DNA from: Pseudomonadota bacterium
Lineage (GTDB): Bacteria > Pseudomonadota > Gammaproteobacteria > Xanthomonadales > Rhodanobacteraceae
DNA length: 64,000 bases
NCBI GenBank assembly: GCA_018240465.1
Contig: JAFEFS010000086.1
Span: 1 to 64,000 of the forward strand
Direction: 5' to 3'
In this document: positions 26,426-35,901 of the stretch, one piece after another
Numbering within the stretch: position 1 is the stretch's first letter
How the letters are laid out: the number at the start of each line of letters is the position of its first letter
The notes under the pieces: model-generated
What the model was told of the DNA's origin: nothing
The model's database searches: none
What the model saw: only the letters and a program-made list of their open reading frames with translations
Position numbers and translations under genes: made by a program

Positions 26426-27745
26426 CTAGTAAGCCATCCCGCCAAACGGATCATCGATCGACGGGCTCTGCGGGGTCAGCAACTCCGCGCCGTCCGGCGT
26501 GATCACCAGATCGTCTTCCAGACGGATGCCGAACTCGCCCTTGATGTACACCCCGGGTTCGTCGCTGAATGTCATGCCTGCCTTCAGCCTGGGCGCCACA
26601 TCCCAGCCGAACATGTTGTTCTTCACGAAGTACGGCCATTCGTGCCCGTCCATGCCGATGCCGTGGCCGAGACGATGGGTGAAGTATCGAAACCCCGGCC
26701 CGTAACCCGCATCGACGATGACCTTGCGCGCCGCGGCGTCCACGTCACCCGCCACGATCCCCGGCCGCGCCGTCTTCAATGCCGCCGTCTGCGCCGTCTT
26801 CACGACATCGAAGACCTTCTTCATCTTGTCGGTCGGTTTGCCGAGCACGAAAGTGCGCGTGAGGTCGGACTGATAACCTTCCACCGTGCAACCGTCGTCC
26901 AGCATCAGGATCGAGCCTTCGCGCAGCGTCTGCGGCTGGGCCGATCCATGCGGCAACGCGGTGAACTCGTCGATGTTGAGCGAGGCCTCGCCCGGAAAAC
27001 CGACCTTTGCGTAGGCCAACTGCACGAGGTTTTCCACCTCTGCGTTCGTCATGCCCACGCGTACCGACTGCGCCACGGCCCGATAGACCAGCAGCGTGGC
27101 CTTGGACGCCAGGCGCATGCACTCCAGCTCGTGTGTGTCCTTGATCATGCGGCAGCCGGCGGTGACCGGCGTGGCGCTGACCAGATTCAAGTGAGGATTC
27201 GCGGCGCGAATCGAATCGGCGAAAACGAACTTCGTGTTCTCATCGATGCCCAGCGTGCCCGTGGCAATCCCGCGGTCGCGCAGCCCCTTGCCCACGAGCG
27301 CGAACGGGCTTTCGTCCTCCTGCCAGGTCAGCACCTGTGCCTCCTTGCCGAGCGGGCCGACATCCAGCGCCTCGCGGGCGCGCGCCTCCTCGAACGCCGG
27401 CGTCACCACGAACGGCTTGCCTTTGGCAGCAACCACCAGCGCCCACAGCCGTTCGCTGCCACCCATGCGCAGATCGGCGAAATACCGCCCCGACGTGCCA
27501 CCGGAGATGAGAATGGCGTCGATCCGGTTCTCCGCCATCAACTGCCTGGCGCGTTCGATGCGCGTCTGCCGCTCGGCGTTCGTGAACGCTCGCGCCTGTG
27601 CAGACAACGTGGGCAAACGCGCGATCGCGGGAAACGTAGCTGTCGACGCAGCCTGCGCAGCAACGACGCCTGGCTTCGCGATCGCGGCGGCTCCGGCTGC
27701 GGTCGCAAGTCCGGTGGACAGAAAACGGCGGCGGGTGAAGGACAT
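26426..27745 (-). CDS. Tat-exported M24-family metallopeptidase (Xaa-Pro aminopeptidase-like)
   Basis: The enzyme family removes N-terminal residues next to proline using two metal ions. The 439-residue protein starts at 27745 behind an AGGAGAG ribosome-binding site with MSFTRRRFLSTGLATAAG, a twin-arginine signal. After a creatinase-type N-terminal domain, the pita-bread domain has the metal ligands in LDDGCTV, SDLTRTF, THRLGHGIGMDGHEW, SDEPGVY and IRLEDD, so all five appear intact. Export by Tat fits a folded metalloenzyme. It converges with the radical SAM gene at a 9-base gap. Whether it is a true proline peptidase or another M24 enzyme is open. Confidence 0.9.
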   Translation of the reverse strand: MSFTRRRFLSTGLATAAGAAAIAKPGVVAAQAASTATFPAIARLPTLSAQARAFTNAERQTRIERARQLMAENRIDAILISGGTSGRYFADLRMGGSERLWALVVAAKGKPFVVTPAFEEARAREALDVGPLGKEAQVLTWQEDESPFALVGKGLRDRGIATGTLGIDENTKFVFADSIRAANPHLNLVSATPVTAGCRMIKDTHELECMRLASKATLLVYRAVAQSVRVGMTNAEVENLVQLAYAKVGFPGEASLNIDEFTALPHGSAQPQTLREGSILMLDDGCTVEGYQSDLTRTFVLGKPTDKMKKVFDVVKTAQTAALKTARPGIVAGDVDAAARKVIVDAGYGPGFRYFTHRLGHGIGMDGHEWPYFVKNNMFGWDVAPRLKAGMTFSDEPGVYIKGEFGIRLEDDLVITPDGAELLTPQSPSIDDPFGGMAY

Positions 27746-28119
27746 GCTCTCTCCTGTGTGGCTGCGGTTCGATCGCGCGGGAAACGCCAATTCGCGCGGA
27801 TGCATCGTGTTACGCTCACTCGGAGACGTCAATCCTCGACGAGGTTCGGGAGCCCTTGACGAAGCGACAAATGAAGGCCATCGGCGGTGCCAACGACTAT
27901 CTGTGATGCATCGGCGTGTCGCGCGCGTTCATGCCGCAAGGTGAATTGTTCCGTTGATCCGCGGCCTGAACTGCCGTGCATTCGATGGTTTCAGGATATC
28001 GCCGGATGTGTTGAAATTGGTGCTTCGGAACGCGGGACGATGCCGGATTCCCGACGAGCAGCAGCCATGCCGGCCGCCGCTCCCGCAACGCGCTGGATCT
28101 CTTTCATCAGGGGAAATCA
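27746..28119. other. Non-coding region upstream of the M24 and LRR/LDTR genes
   Basis: These 374 bases separate two divergent secreted-protein genes and should hold both promoters. TTGACG on the minus strand (27832-27827) could be a -35 for the peptidase, but no matching -10 is convincing. Open frames here lack ribosome-binding sites or known products. A short GELFR-stop string near 27940-27957 resembles the end of the radical SAM protein, but nothing else around it does. Confidence 0.4.
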
Positions 28120-31002
28120 GTGGACTACATCACGATGTCGGACTGCATGCGCCGGGGCATGGTTTCGGTTTGCCGCGGCATCTTGCGTGGCGCATTCTTG
28201 CTGGTGGCGGCAATGGCCGCGATGCCGGCGCAAGCGGCGGTGGCCCCGGCGGAACGCAACGCCTTGATCGATCTGTACAACGCCACCCAAGGGCCACAAT
28301 GGATCAATCGCGCGGGATGGCTGGCTGCGGCCGGCACCGAGTGTTTCTGGTCAGGAGTCACCTGCGATCCGGGGCAGACCACCGTTGTCGGGCTCAATCT
28401 CACGAACAACCAATTGCAAGGGACGCTCCCCGCGCTGGCGGCGTTGACGAATCTGGTCTACGTTGATATATCGCAGAACGCCTTGACCGGTTCGATTCCG
28501 TCGCTTGCCGGCTTGACCAAGCTGCAGGTCTTCAATGCCTATGGCAATCAGCTGTCCGGCACGTTGCCTGCGCTCACCGGGCTGACCACACTGCAGCAGT
28601 TCCGCGTCTGGGGCAACCAGCTGACCGGATCGCTGCCTTCGTTGAGCGACACGACGAACCTGGTTTATTTCGACGCGAGCAACAATCAGCTTACCGGTAC
28701 GATTCCGGCGATCACCCAACTTGCTGCGCTTGAGCAGTTCATCGTCTCCAACAACCAGCTGAGCGGCGCCATGCCCTCGCTGTCGGGTCTCGCCAAGCTG
28801 AGGAAACTCGACATCAGTTACAACCAGCTCAGCGGCGCAGTCTCCGATCTGGGCACGAATTCGGCGTTGCAGACCTTCTACATCGACCACAACAACCTGT
28901 CGGGCGCATTGCCGACGCCACCGGGCAGTCTCGCCGTCGCGACGGTATGCCCGAACGTGCAACTCAGCCACACGAGCAACGCCAGCTGGGACCTGGCCAC
29001 CGGGCAGTCGCCCTGGTACCAGAACTGCGGCCTTGCATCGCAGCTCGTCATCACGGATATCAACGGTGGCGTCAGTCCGGCGGTGGGTGCCAAATTTCCG
29101 GTAACCGTGGCGCTCAAGGACGGTACGGGCGCCAGTGCGATCTCCAACACCTCCATAACCGTTCAATTGAGTGTCGCGCAAGGTTCGGGAACTCTGCTTT
29201 TCTTGGCCTCTGGCGCCAAGAGCTGCACGATATTAGTGGGGGCCAGCGGCTGCACGGTTTCGAATGTCTCCTATTCCGCAGTGGAGAGTCAGGTTCGCAT
29301 CAAGGCGGCGACGTACTACACCGCACCGCCACTGATCCCGGCGATCAGCAACGCGTTTGCCGTGGTCGCGGGTAGTTACACCGTGGGCGGCACGGTCTCG
29401 GGATTGGCCGGGCCAGGGCTTGTATTGAGGATGGCCCCGGAGGCTCAGACAGTTACGGTCAATGCCAATGGCGCTTTTGTTTTCCCGATCCCGCTCGGCG
29501 ATGGTGCGGACTATCAGGTCGACGTTACGAGTCAGCCGGGGTCTCCGCCGCAGAGTTGTACGACAAGCACCGGTTCGGGAACGATCGTCGGCAGCAGTGT
29601 CACCTCCGTGCAGGTCACGTGCAAAACCTACTACTCGCTTTTCATCCAAGTCGGATCGAACGCGCAGATATCTGGCTCGCCGACCCAGCTCGTCCTGTCC
29701 GGAACTACAGGCTATTTCCATGTTTTTCCGAAAAGTGGATATCGAATTGACTCGGTATCCGGGCGAGGATGTTCGGTGTCGGTGAGTTCGGGCGATGTCA
29801 CCACCAGTCCGCTCACGAGCGATTGTGTGGTGACCGTGACGCTCGCTGCGCTAGATTACATACCCATGCCGTACGGCCCGAAGCGCGTGCTCGATACGCG
29901 CGCCGGCGGATCGACTGCGGATGGTTCCTACGCAGGCCAGGGCCCGCTCGCGGCGAATACGCCATTCGCATTGCCAATACTCGGGCGCAGCGGCATTCCA
30001 ACCACCGGAGTCGGGGCTCTCGTGCTCAACGTACTTGCGACGAATACCAGCGCTCCGGGCTACATCACCGTGTGGCCGTCGTGCGTCACCCGGCCGCTTG
30101 CGTCGAACCTCAATTTCATCGGCCAACAGACGGTGGCCAATCTCGTTATCGTGCCGGCAGGTTGCGATGCGACGACGAACCTGGTGAGTTCCTCCGGTCC
30201 GACCGATATGGTGGTCGATGTCGTGGGCTATTTCACGACCGGACCAACGCTTACCTCGTTGGCGCCTTCACGCCTGCTCGATACGCGTGCGGGGGCATGG
30301 ACCATCGATGGCAAAGCCGCCGGAAGCGGAGCGGTATCGGGGGGGGACCAACTCAATCTGCAAGTCACGGGCCGCGCCGGGATTCCTGCTGGAGCTTCGG
30401 CGGCAGCCTTGAACGTTACGGCAACGGGCACGACGGCACCCGCGTTCATCACGGTGTGGCCGACCGATCAGGCGCGTCCCCTCGCCTCCAACCTCAACTT
30501 CGTCGCGAACCAGACCATACCGAACATGGTGATCGCGAAGCTCAGTGCAACCGGGCAGATATCGCTGTTCAATTCCGCCGGCAGTACCGACCTCGTGGCT
30601 GACGTGGTCGGTTGGTTTCCGGCATCGTCGGATCTGATCCCGCTGGTTCCGGCGCGTCTTCTCGATACGCGTCCGGGCAGTAGCACCATCGACGGCCAAT
30701 ATGCAGGCCAAGGCGCCATCGCAGCCGGTCAATCGAAGTATGTCAGTTTCCTCGGGCGCGGCGGCGTACCACAACAGGGCGTTGGCGCCGTGATACTCAA
30801 CGTCACTGCGGCGAATCCGCAAGCTGCGGGATATCTAACCATCAATGGAGGCTCAGCGGCACCTGTCCAGAATGTGAATTTCGTGGCAGGACAGACCGTG
30901 CCGAATCTCGTGATCGTGCCGGCCGATGTTTACTCCTACATCTATGCCTCGGCAACCACCGACGTGGTCATCGACGTGGTGGGCTGGCTGCGAGGTCAGT
31001 GA
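28120..31002 (+). CDS. Secreted leucine-rich repeat protein with three LDTR modules
   Basis: The protein has about 960 residues. It starts at a GTG behind AGGGGAAATCA (or at ATG 28135) and has a signal peptide cleaved near AQAAVAP (about residue 42). A plant-type LRR domain with about eight repeats of the form NNQLxGxLPxLxxLxxL covers about residues 85-275. Two beta-sandwich-like regions follow (about 300-575). The C-terminus is three copies of a module of about 128 residues (from about 579, 709 and 838), each beginning (R)LLDTR(A/P)GxxTxDG and ending near DVVGWF. The same module ends the 725-residue protein beyond ilvA. Surface display or secretion is likely; ligand and export route beyond Sec are unknown. 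Confidence 0.8.
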   Translation: MDYITMSDCMRRGMVSVCRGILRGAFLLVAAMAAMPAQAAVAPAERNALIDLYNATQGPQWINRAGWLAAAGTECFWSGVTCDPGQTTVVGLNLTNNQLQGTLPALAALTNLVYVDISQNALTGSIPSLAGLTKLQVFNAYGNQLSGTLPALTGLTTLQQFRVWGNQLTGSLPSLSDTTNLVYFDASNNQLTGTIPAITQLAALEQFIVSNNQLSGAMPSLSGLAKLRKLDISYNQLSGAVSDLGTNSALQTFYIDHNNLSGALPTPPGSLAVATVCPNVQLSHTSNASWDLATGQSPWYQNCGLASQLVITDINGGVSPAVGAKFPVTVALKDGTGASAISNTSITVQLSVAQGSGTLLFLASGAKSCTILVGASGCTVSNVSYSAVESQVRIKAATYYTAPPLIPAISNAFAVVAGSYTVGGTVSGLAGPGLVLRMAPEAQTVTVNANGAFVFPIPLGDGADYQVDVTSQPGSPPQSCTTSTGSGTIVGSSVTSVQVTCKTYYSLFIQVGSNAQISGSPTQLVLSGTTGYFHVFPKSGYRIDSVSGRGCSVSVSSGDVTTSPLTSDCVVTVTLAALDYIPMPYGPKRVLDTRAGGSTADGSYAGQGPLAANTPFALPILGRSGIPTTGVGALVLNVLATNTSAPGYITVWPSCVTRPLASNLNFIGQQTVANLVIVPAGCDATTNLVSSSGPTDMVVDVVGYFTTGPTLTSLAPSRLLDTRAGAWTIDGKAAGSGAVSGGDQLNLQVTGRAGIPAGASAAALNVTATGTTAPAFITVWPTDQARPLASNLNFVANQTIPNMVIAKLSATGQISLFNSAGSTDLVADVVGWFPASSDLIPLVPARLLDTRPGSSTIDGQYAGQGAIAAGQSKYVSFLGRGGVPQQGVGAVILNVTAANPQAAGYLTINGGSAAPVQNVNFVAGQTVPNLVIVPADVYSYIYASATTDVVIDVVGWLRGQ

Positions 31003-31066
31003 GCCGTCGGCGCGACCGGCGCGGCCGACATCGAGTCGACCGCGCCGCTCTGTTAGTCTTCGTGGA

Positions 31067-32608
31067 ATGAACGTTCTTGCCAACGATTACCTGCGCCGTA
31101 TCCTGACCGCCCGCGTCTACGACGTGGCGCGCGAAACCGAACTCGATTTCGCGCCGAACCTGTCGGCGCGCCTGAACAACCGCGTGTATCTCAAGCGCGA
31201 GGACAACCAGCCGGTGTTCTCGTTCAAGCTGCGCGGCGCCTACAACAAGATGGCGCAGCTGAGCGCGGAGCAGCGTGCGCGCGGGGTGTTCGCCGCCTCC
31301 GCCGGCAACCATGCGCAGGGCGTCGCGCTCGCGGCGAAAAAACTCGGCACGCGCGCGGTGATCGTGATGCCGGTGACGACGCCGCAGGTCAAGATCGACG
31401 CGGTGCGCGCACACGGTGGTGATGCGGTCGAGATCGTGCTCGCCGGCGAATCGTACAGCGATGCCTATGTCGCCGCGGTGAAGCTCGGCAACGAGCGCAG
31501 TCTCACCCTCGTGCATCCATTCGACGACGCCGACGTGATTGCGGGCCAGGGAACGGTGGCCATGGAGATCCTGCGCCAGCACCAAGGGCCGATCCATGCG
31601 ATCTTCGTGCCGATCGGCGGCGGCGGACTGATCGCGGGCGTCGCCGCGTACGTGAAAGCGGTGCGTCCCGAAATCAAAGTGATCGGCGTGCAGACCGAGG
31701 ATTCCGACGCGATGGCGCGTTCGCTCGAACAAGGCGCGCGCGTGGAGTTGCGTGAAGTCGGCCTGTTTTCCGACGGCACTGCGGTCAAGCTTGCCGGCGA
31801 GGAAACGTTCCGCCTCTGCCGCGAACATGTCGACGAGATTCTGCGCGTCGACACCGACGCGCTCTGCGCCGCGATCAAGGACGTGTTCGCCGACACGCGC
31901 AGCATGCTCGAACCTGCGGGCGCCCTCGCCATCGCCGGGGCCAAGCAGTACGCCGAGCGCGAAGGCCTGCGCGAGGAAACCCTGGTTGCGATCGCCAGCG
32001 GCGCCAACCTCAACTTCGACCGTCTGCGCTTCGTTGCCGAACGCGCCGAAGTCGGCGAGGCGCGCGAGGCGCTGTTCGCGATCACGATTCCCGAGGAGCG
32101 CGGCAGCTTCCGCCGCTTCTGCGCGCTGCTCGGCGCGCGCAGCATCACCGAGTTCAACTACCGCATCGGCGACACGAAAACCGCGCGCCTGTTCGTCGGC
32201 GTGCAGATACGCGACCGCGACGAGCCCGCGCGTATCGCCCAAGCGTTCGCCGACGGCGGCTTCGACGTGCTCGACCTCACCCACGACGAGCTCGCCAAGC
32301 TGCACCTGCGCTACATGATCGGCGGGCGCGGCGACCTCGCCACCGACGAGCTGCTCTACCGTTTCGATTTCCCCGAACGCCCCGGCGCGCTCGCGCGCTT
32401 TCTCGACGCGCTCGATCCGGCCTGGAACATCAGCCTGTTCCACTACCGCAACCATGGTGCGGATTATGGGCGCATCCTTGTCGGCATCCAGGTGCCGCCG
32501 GTCGATCGCGCCGCGTTCGCCGATTTCCTCGCACGGCTCGGTTACGCGTATCGCGACGAGAGCGAAAATCCGGCGTACCACCGGTTGCTGCGCGGCCACG
32601 ACAAATAG
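31067..32608 (+). CDS. ilvA: Threonine ammonia-lyase, biosynthetic
   Basis: IlvA deaminates threonine to 2-oxobutanoate, the first step of isoleucine synthesis, and is normally inhibited by isoleucine. The 513-residue protein has the PLP lysine K54 in SFKLRGAYNKM, the phosphate-binding IGGGGLIAGV loop, and two C-terminal ACT-like regulatory domains (from about residues 335 and 425), as in the long biosynthetic form. The ATG at 31067 is preceded by a weak GTGGA. No ilv or leu genes are nearby; instead it sits between two convergent genes for LDTR-module secreted proteins, 64 bases after one and 22 bases from the end of the other. Confidence 0.95.
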   Translation: MNVLANDYLRRILTARVYDVARETELDFAPNLSARLNNRVYLKREDNQPVFSFKLRGAYNKMAQLSAEQRARGVFAASAGNHAQGVALAAKKLGTRAVIVMPVTTPQVKIDAVRAHGGDAVEIVLAGESYSDAYVAAVKLGNERSLTLVHPFDDADVIAGQGTVAMEILRQHQGPIHAIFVPIGGGGLIAGVAAYVKAVRPEIKVIGVQTEDSDAMARSLEQGARVELREVGLFSDGTAVKLAGEETFRLCREHVDEILRVDTDALCAAIKDVFADTRSMLEPAGALAIAGAKQYAEREGLREETLVAIASGANLNFDRLRFVAERAEVGEAREALFAITIPEERGSFRRFCALLGARSITEFNYRIGDTKTARLFVGVQIRDRDEPARIAQAFADGGFDVLDLTHDELAKLHLRYMIGGRGDLATDELLYRFDFPERPGALARFLDALDPAWNISLFHYRNHGADYGRILVGIQVPPVDRAAFADFLARLGYAYRDESENPAYHRLLRGHDK

Positions 32609-32630
32609 TCCGAGCCGTTTCCCAAGCCGG

Positions 32631-34808
32631 TTACGACCCCGGCGCCAGCCAGCCGAGCACGTCCACGACCAAGTGCGTCGTGCCGGCCGAATTGAACAGC
32701 GCGACCTTGCCGTCGCTGCCGATCGCGGAGATGACGAGGTTCGGCCGTGTCTGCCCCGGGATGAAGTTCAGGTTTGAAGCATTCGGCTGCGAAAAACCCG
32801 AAGGCCAGACGGTGACGAAGCCGGTTCCGCTCGGCGCAACTGCGGTGACATTCAGCACGACCGCCGCGGCGCCGCTCGCAGGCACGCCGCCGCGGCCGCT
32901 GACATCGAGATCGAGCGTGGCTTGCGCGCCCAGCGCGCCGCCACCGGAGAATCGGCCATCGACCGTGCTCGTGCCCGGACGCGTATCGAGCAGCCGCGCC
33001 GGCGTCATCGAAGTCAACTGCGCGCCGCTCGGCAACCAGCCGGTGACATCGGCGATCAACTGCGTGCTGCCCGCGGAATTGAACAACGACACCTTGCCGT
33101 TGGTACCGACACCGGTGATCACGAGATTCGCTACGGTCTGCGCCGGCGCAAAGTTGAGGTTGGAAGCGAGCGGCTGTGATTGACCGCTTGGCCAGACCGT
33201 GATGAAGCCGTTCGCGCTGGGACCGGTCGCGGTGACGTTCAGGACGACGCTGCCGACGCCGCTGGCGGGAACATTGCCGCGCCCCGTGACCGCAAGATCG
33301 AGCGTCTGCGCGCCGTTCAATGCGCCGTGGCCGGCGGACTGTCCATCGATGGTCGTGAACCCGGGCCGCGTATCGAGGAGGCGCGCCGGAACGAGCGCGG
33401 TCACCTGTGATGACGCGTTGAAGTACCACGCGACGTCGGCAATCAGATCGGTACTGCCGGCGTAGTTGAACAACGACACGCTGCCGCCGTTGCCGAGCTT
33501 GGCGAGCGCGAGGTTGGGCACCGTCTGCCCGGCGCCGAAGTTGAGATTGGATGCACCCGGCCAGGCGGTCCCGCTCGGCCAGACGGTGACGAAGCCCGCG
33601 GCGGTCGTGTTCGTCGCGGTCAGGTTGAGCATGACCGCGGTCGCGCCACTGGCCGGCACGCCGCCGCGGCCGGCGACGGAAAGGTCGCGTGTCGATCCGG
33701 AACCGAGCGCGCCGCCGCCGGCGAACAGACCGTCGATCGTGGAGTATCCCGCACGCGTGTCGAGAATGCGCGCCGGAAATGCCGGCGGCGGCAACGTACC
33801 GGCGTTGTTGCGCACGCATTGCGCCGCCGGGCTGCTGTTGTCGTACGCGATCACCGTACCCAGCGGCATCACGTCGAAATTGCCCAGCGCTACGCCGAAC
33901 AACGAGTGCGAGTCGATATTGATGTTGGCGTCCGTCCACTGGTGCGCGCTGAACATGCCATCGTCGGCGGTCAGCGGAACCGAGCCGCCGTCGGCAAGGA
34001 ACATTCCGTATTTCTTCAGCGTGCGCAGGATGACCTGCGCAGCCGGGTTGTAGGCGGAGATGTCGAACCCCGCCTGCAGACGCAGGTGTGCGCCGTACGG
34101 GATCGCGTCGGGCGACGACGAACTCGGTGCGCCATTGTGGCTCGCCGGGTACACGTAGGCGCCGCGGCGCATGCGATTGTTCGGCATGACGAATCGGATC
34201 GCGTGGCCGAGGTCGCCGCTGCCCTGCATCGCCGCGTAGACCTCGTCGGGGCCGAAGATCAGCGGAGCCATCGGAAAACCCGCCGCATCCGCGCTGGTGC
34301 AACCATCGCCGCGGCCGTTCTGCGGATAGACGAGGTCGAGCCGCCACTTCACCAGGCACAGCGAATGCAGGCCGCCGGAATCCACCGTCGTCTGATAGGA
34401 CTCGTACAGCGTATTGCCGTCGACGACGAACAGGTGGCAGTCGTTGTTGGCGATGTCGCAGCGGTAGTTGCTCGAACCTTCGATCGCGCCGTTCGCGGGC
34501 AGCGGCACGCTCAACCCGGTATCGCAGTCGGGCAGGTAGTAGCCTGGTTCCTGCACCAGCGGCGTCTGCGTCACCGACTGCCCGGCGGTGTAGAGCGTAT
34601 GCATCGAAAAATCGATCTGGAACTGCGTCGTCCCCGTGCCCCAGCCGACGCTGGCGGCGATCATCCTTGCCGAGTTCGGGTCGGGAGACTGCGTGGAGAT
34701 GTCCTGGTTCCACGCCGCCCCGGGTGGAAAGCGCGGTGTAGCCTGCGCGGCTGCCGCAAAAATCCACGCCAGTGTCAACCCGCACAGCGAGCCACGGGAA
34801 TATCGCAT
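32631..34808 (-). CDS. Secreted protein with unknown catalytic-like domain and three LDTR modules
   Basis: The 725-residue protein begins MRYSRGSLCGLTLAWIFAAA, a signal peptide. Residues about 30-340 form a domain with the segments AWNQDIS, VYPASHNGAP, YGAHLRLQAGFDIS and ILRTLKKYGMFLADGGS; similar domains occur in secreted bacterial proteins, but I know of no assigned activity. The conserved histidine, tyrosine and aspartate residues could suit carbohydrate binding or cleavage. Three LDTR modules of about 127 residues fill the C-terminus (about residues 343-470, 471-599, 600-725), each with the RGGVPASG, LNVTA, FxTVWPSG, ASNLNF and SLFNSAGSTxLxADVxGW strands. It converges on ilvA. Confidence 0.78.
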   Translation of the reverse strand: MRYSRGSLCGLTLAWIFAAAAQATPRFPPGAAWNQDISTQSPDPNSARMIAASVGWGTGTTQFQIDFSMHTLYTAGQSVTQTPLVQEPGYYLPDCDTGLSVPLPANGAIEGSSNYRCDIANNDCHLFVVDGNTLYESYQTTVDSGGLHSLCLVKWRLDLVYPQNGRGDGCTSADAAGFPMAPLIFGPDEVYAAMQGSGDLGHAIRFVMPNNRMRRGAYVYPASHNGAPSSSSPDAIPYGAHLRLQAGFDISAYNPAAQVILRTLKKYGMFLADGGSVPLTADDGMFSAHQWTDANINIDSHSLFGVALGNFDVMPLGTVIAYDNSSPAAQCVRNNAGTLPPPAFPARILDTRAGYSTIDGLFAGGGALGSGSTRDLSVAGRGGVPASGATAVMLNLTATNTTAAGFVTVWPSGTAWPGASNLNFGAGQTVPNLALAKLGNGGSVSLFNYAGSTDLIADVAWYFNASSQVTALVPARLLDTRPGFTTIDGQSAGHGALNGAQTLDLAVTGRGNVPASGVGSVVLNVTATGPSANGFITVWPSGQSQPLASNLNFAPAQTVANLVITGVGTNGKVSLFNSAGSTQLIADVTGWLPSGAQLTSMTPARLLDTRPGTSTVDGRFSGGGALGAQATLDLDVSGRGGVPASGAAAVVLNVTAVAPSGTGFVTVWPSGFSQPNASNLNFIPGQTRPNLVISAIGSDGKVALFNSAGTTHLVVDVLGWLAPGS

Positions 34809-35050
34809 CGTTCGAATCCAGCTATGCCGGCAACGGCCGGTTTGGCGCCGATTCTGCGCGAGACGTCGAAATACTTCCACCGGATCCGTCAACGTTCGTG
34901 GACGTGCGGCGAAGGTTGCGGCAGACGGCATCTCCATGCCTGCATCGCCGGTTTCGTCGAAGCAGGCAATGCGCCTTCCCGTCTCCTTCGCGGGGCATCG
35001 TGCGGCGCTGGTTCAATGCGACACCCGGCGCACCCATCCGGCGAAGCAGG
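34809..35050. other. Non-coding region upstream of the 725-residue secreted protein
   Basis: These 242 bases lie between two same-strand genes and should carry the promoter of the secreted-protein gene. A GCCTGC/GCAGGC inverted repeat lies near 34936-34970. A string resembling a tRNA T-loop at 34811-34820 has no supporting stem. I see no further feature. Confidence 0.35.
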
Positions 35051-35770
35051 CTAACCGGTAGTTGCGGGCGCGGCTGTGCCGTAGAGCACCTGCGCGCTCT
35101 GGAACAGCACCCACGAGGTCGCGATGTACTTGTGCGCGCCCCTGGGTTTGTTGCCGCGGTGGGTGTGGGTGAAGCCGGCAGGCGCGATCAAGAGGCTGCC
35201 GGTCTGCGGCGCGATCTTGCGCTGCTGATGATAGAACTCGGTTTCGCCTTCGCTGAAATCGTCGTTCAAGTACAGCGTCCACAGCAGCGTGCGGCTCAAG
35301 GTGTCGGGTTTTCTTTCCGGATAGACCTCGCAATGCCAGCGCGGGTAGCCGCCCTCGTCGGCAATGTATTTCTGCACGTTGATCTTGCCGGGGCGGAACG
35401 CCTTCATCACCAGCGCGGTCAGGCGTGTGTCGTCGAGCACGGCGAGGCCGTCCGGATCGAGCAGGGTCGAGGTGCCGGTCTGCGGGTCCTTCATGCGCAG
35501 CCAGACCGGTCCGAGGATCGTGTACGGATACTTGCGCAGGTAGGCGAGCAGGCCGCGCAGCATCGCGTTGTTGAGCGCGCCCTCGGCCTGCTTCCAGCGC
35601 GCGTCGTCCGAGATGCAGATATCCCAGCTGTTCTTCATCGAGGTTTCGACGCCGCCGCCCATCGCGCCGCGCGCGATGTTGTCGCTGGCCTCGAACGCGG
35701 CGATCAGCGCGCGGCATTGTTCGGCGGGCAGCGCGTCGGCGAAGACTTCGATGAAGTCGGGATGGTCCAT
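35051..35770 (-). CDS. 2-oxoglutarate/Fe(II)-dependent oxygenase family protein
   Basis: The protein (239 residues from ATG 35770; an upstream ATG at 35800 adds 10) has the double-stranded beta-helix features of prolyl-4-hydroxylase-like oxygenases: GGYPRWHCEVYP with a possible HxE metal pair, the strand TLLWTLYLNDDFSEGETEF, APQTGSLLIAPAGFTHTHRG with the distal histidine, then KPRGAHKYIATSWVLF. If HCE is the metal pair, glutamate replaces the usual aspartate, a variant seen in some subfamilies. The substrate is unknown and no pathway partner is adjacent. No clear ribosome-binding site marks either start. Confidence 0.75.
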   Translation of the reverse strand: MDHPDFIEVFADALPAEQCRALIAAFEASDNIARGAMGGGVETSMKNSWDICISDDARWKQAEGALNNAMLRGLLAYLRKYPYTILGPVWLRMKDPQTGTSTLLDPDGLAVLDDTRLTALVMKAFRPGKINVQKYIADEGGYPRWHCEVYPERKPDTLSRTLLWTLYLNDDFSEGETEFYHQQRKIAPQTGSLLIAPAGFTHTHRGNKPRGAHKYIATSWVLFQSAQVLYGTAAPATTG

Positions 35771-35901
35771 CGGCGTTTTTCGTGTGGCTGGGAAGTTCAT
35801 TCTAGCCCGACAACGAGGCAAGGCTGCTGACAAAACGCTGGCAGCAAGAGGCGCGCAGGATGCGCGACGTGCAATTGCGCACGTCCTTTACGGAGCAAGC
35901 C

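Noticed and set aside
27902..27957. Short frame ending in GELFR-stop, like the end of the radical SAM protein (GELF)
   Set aside because: Only about five residues match, an upstream stop closes the frame, and no other part of the radical SAM gene is found nearby.
34808..34825. GTTCGAATCC string resembling a tRNA T-loop
   Set aside because: The flanking bases cannot form the 5-bp T stem, and no acceptor or anticodon stem is found around it.
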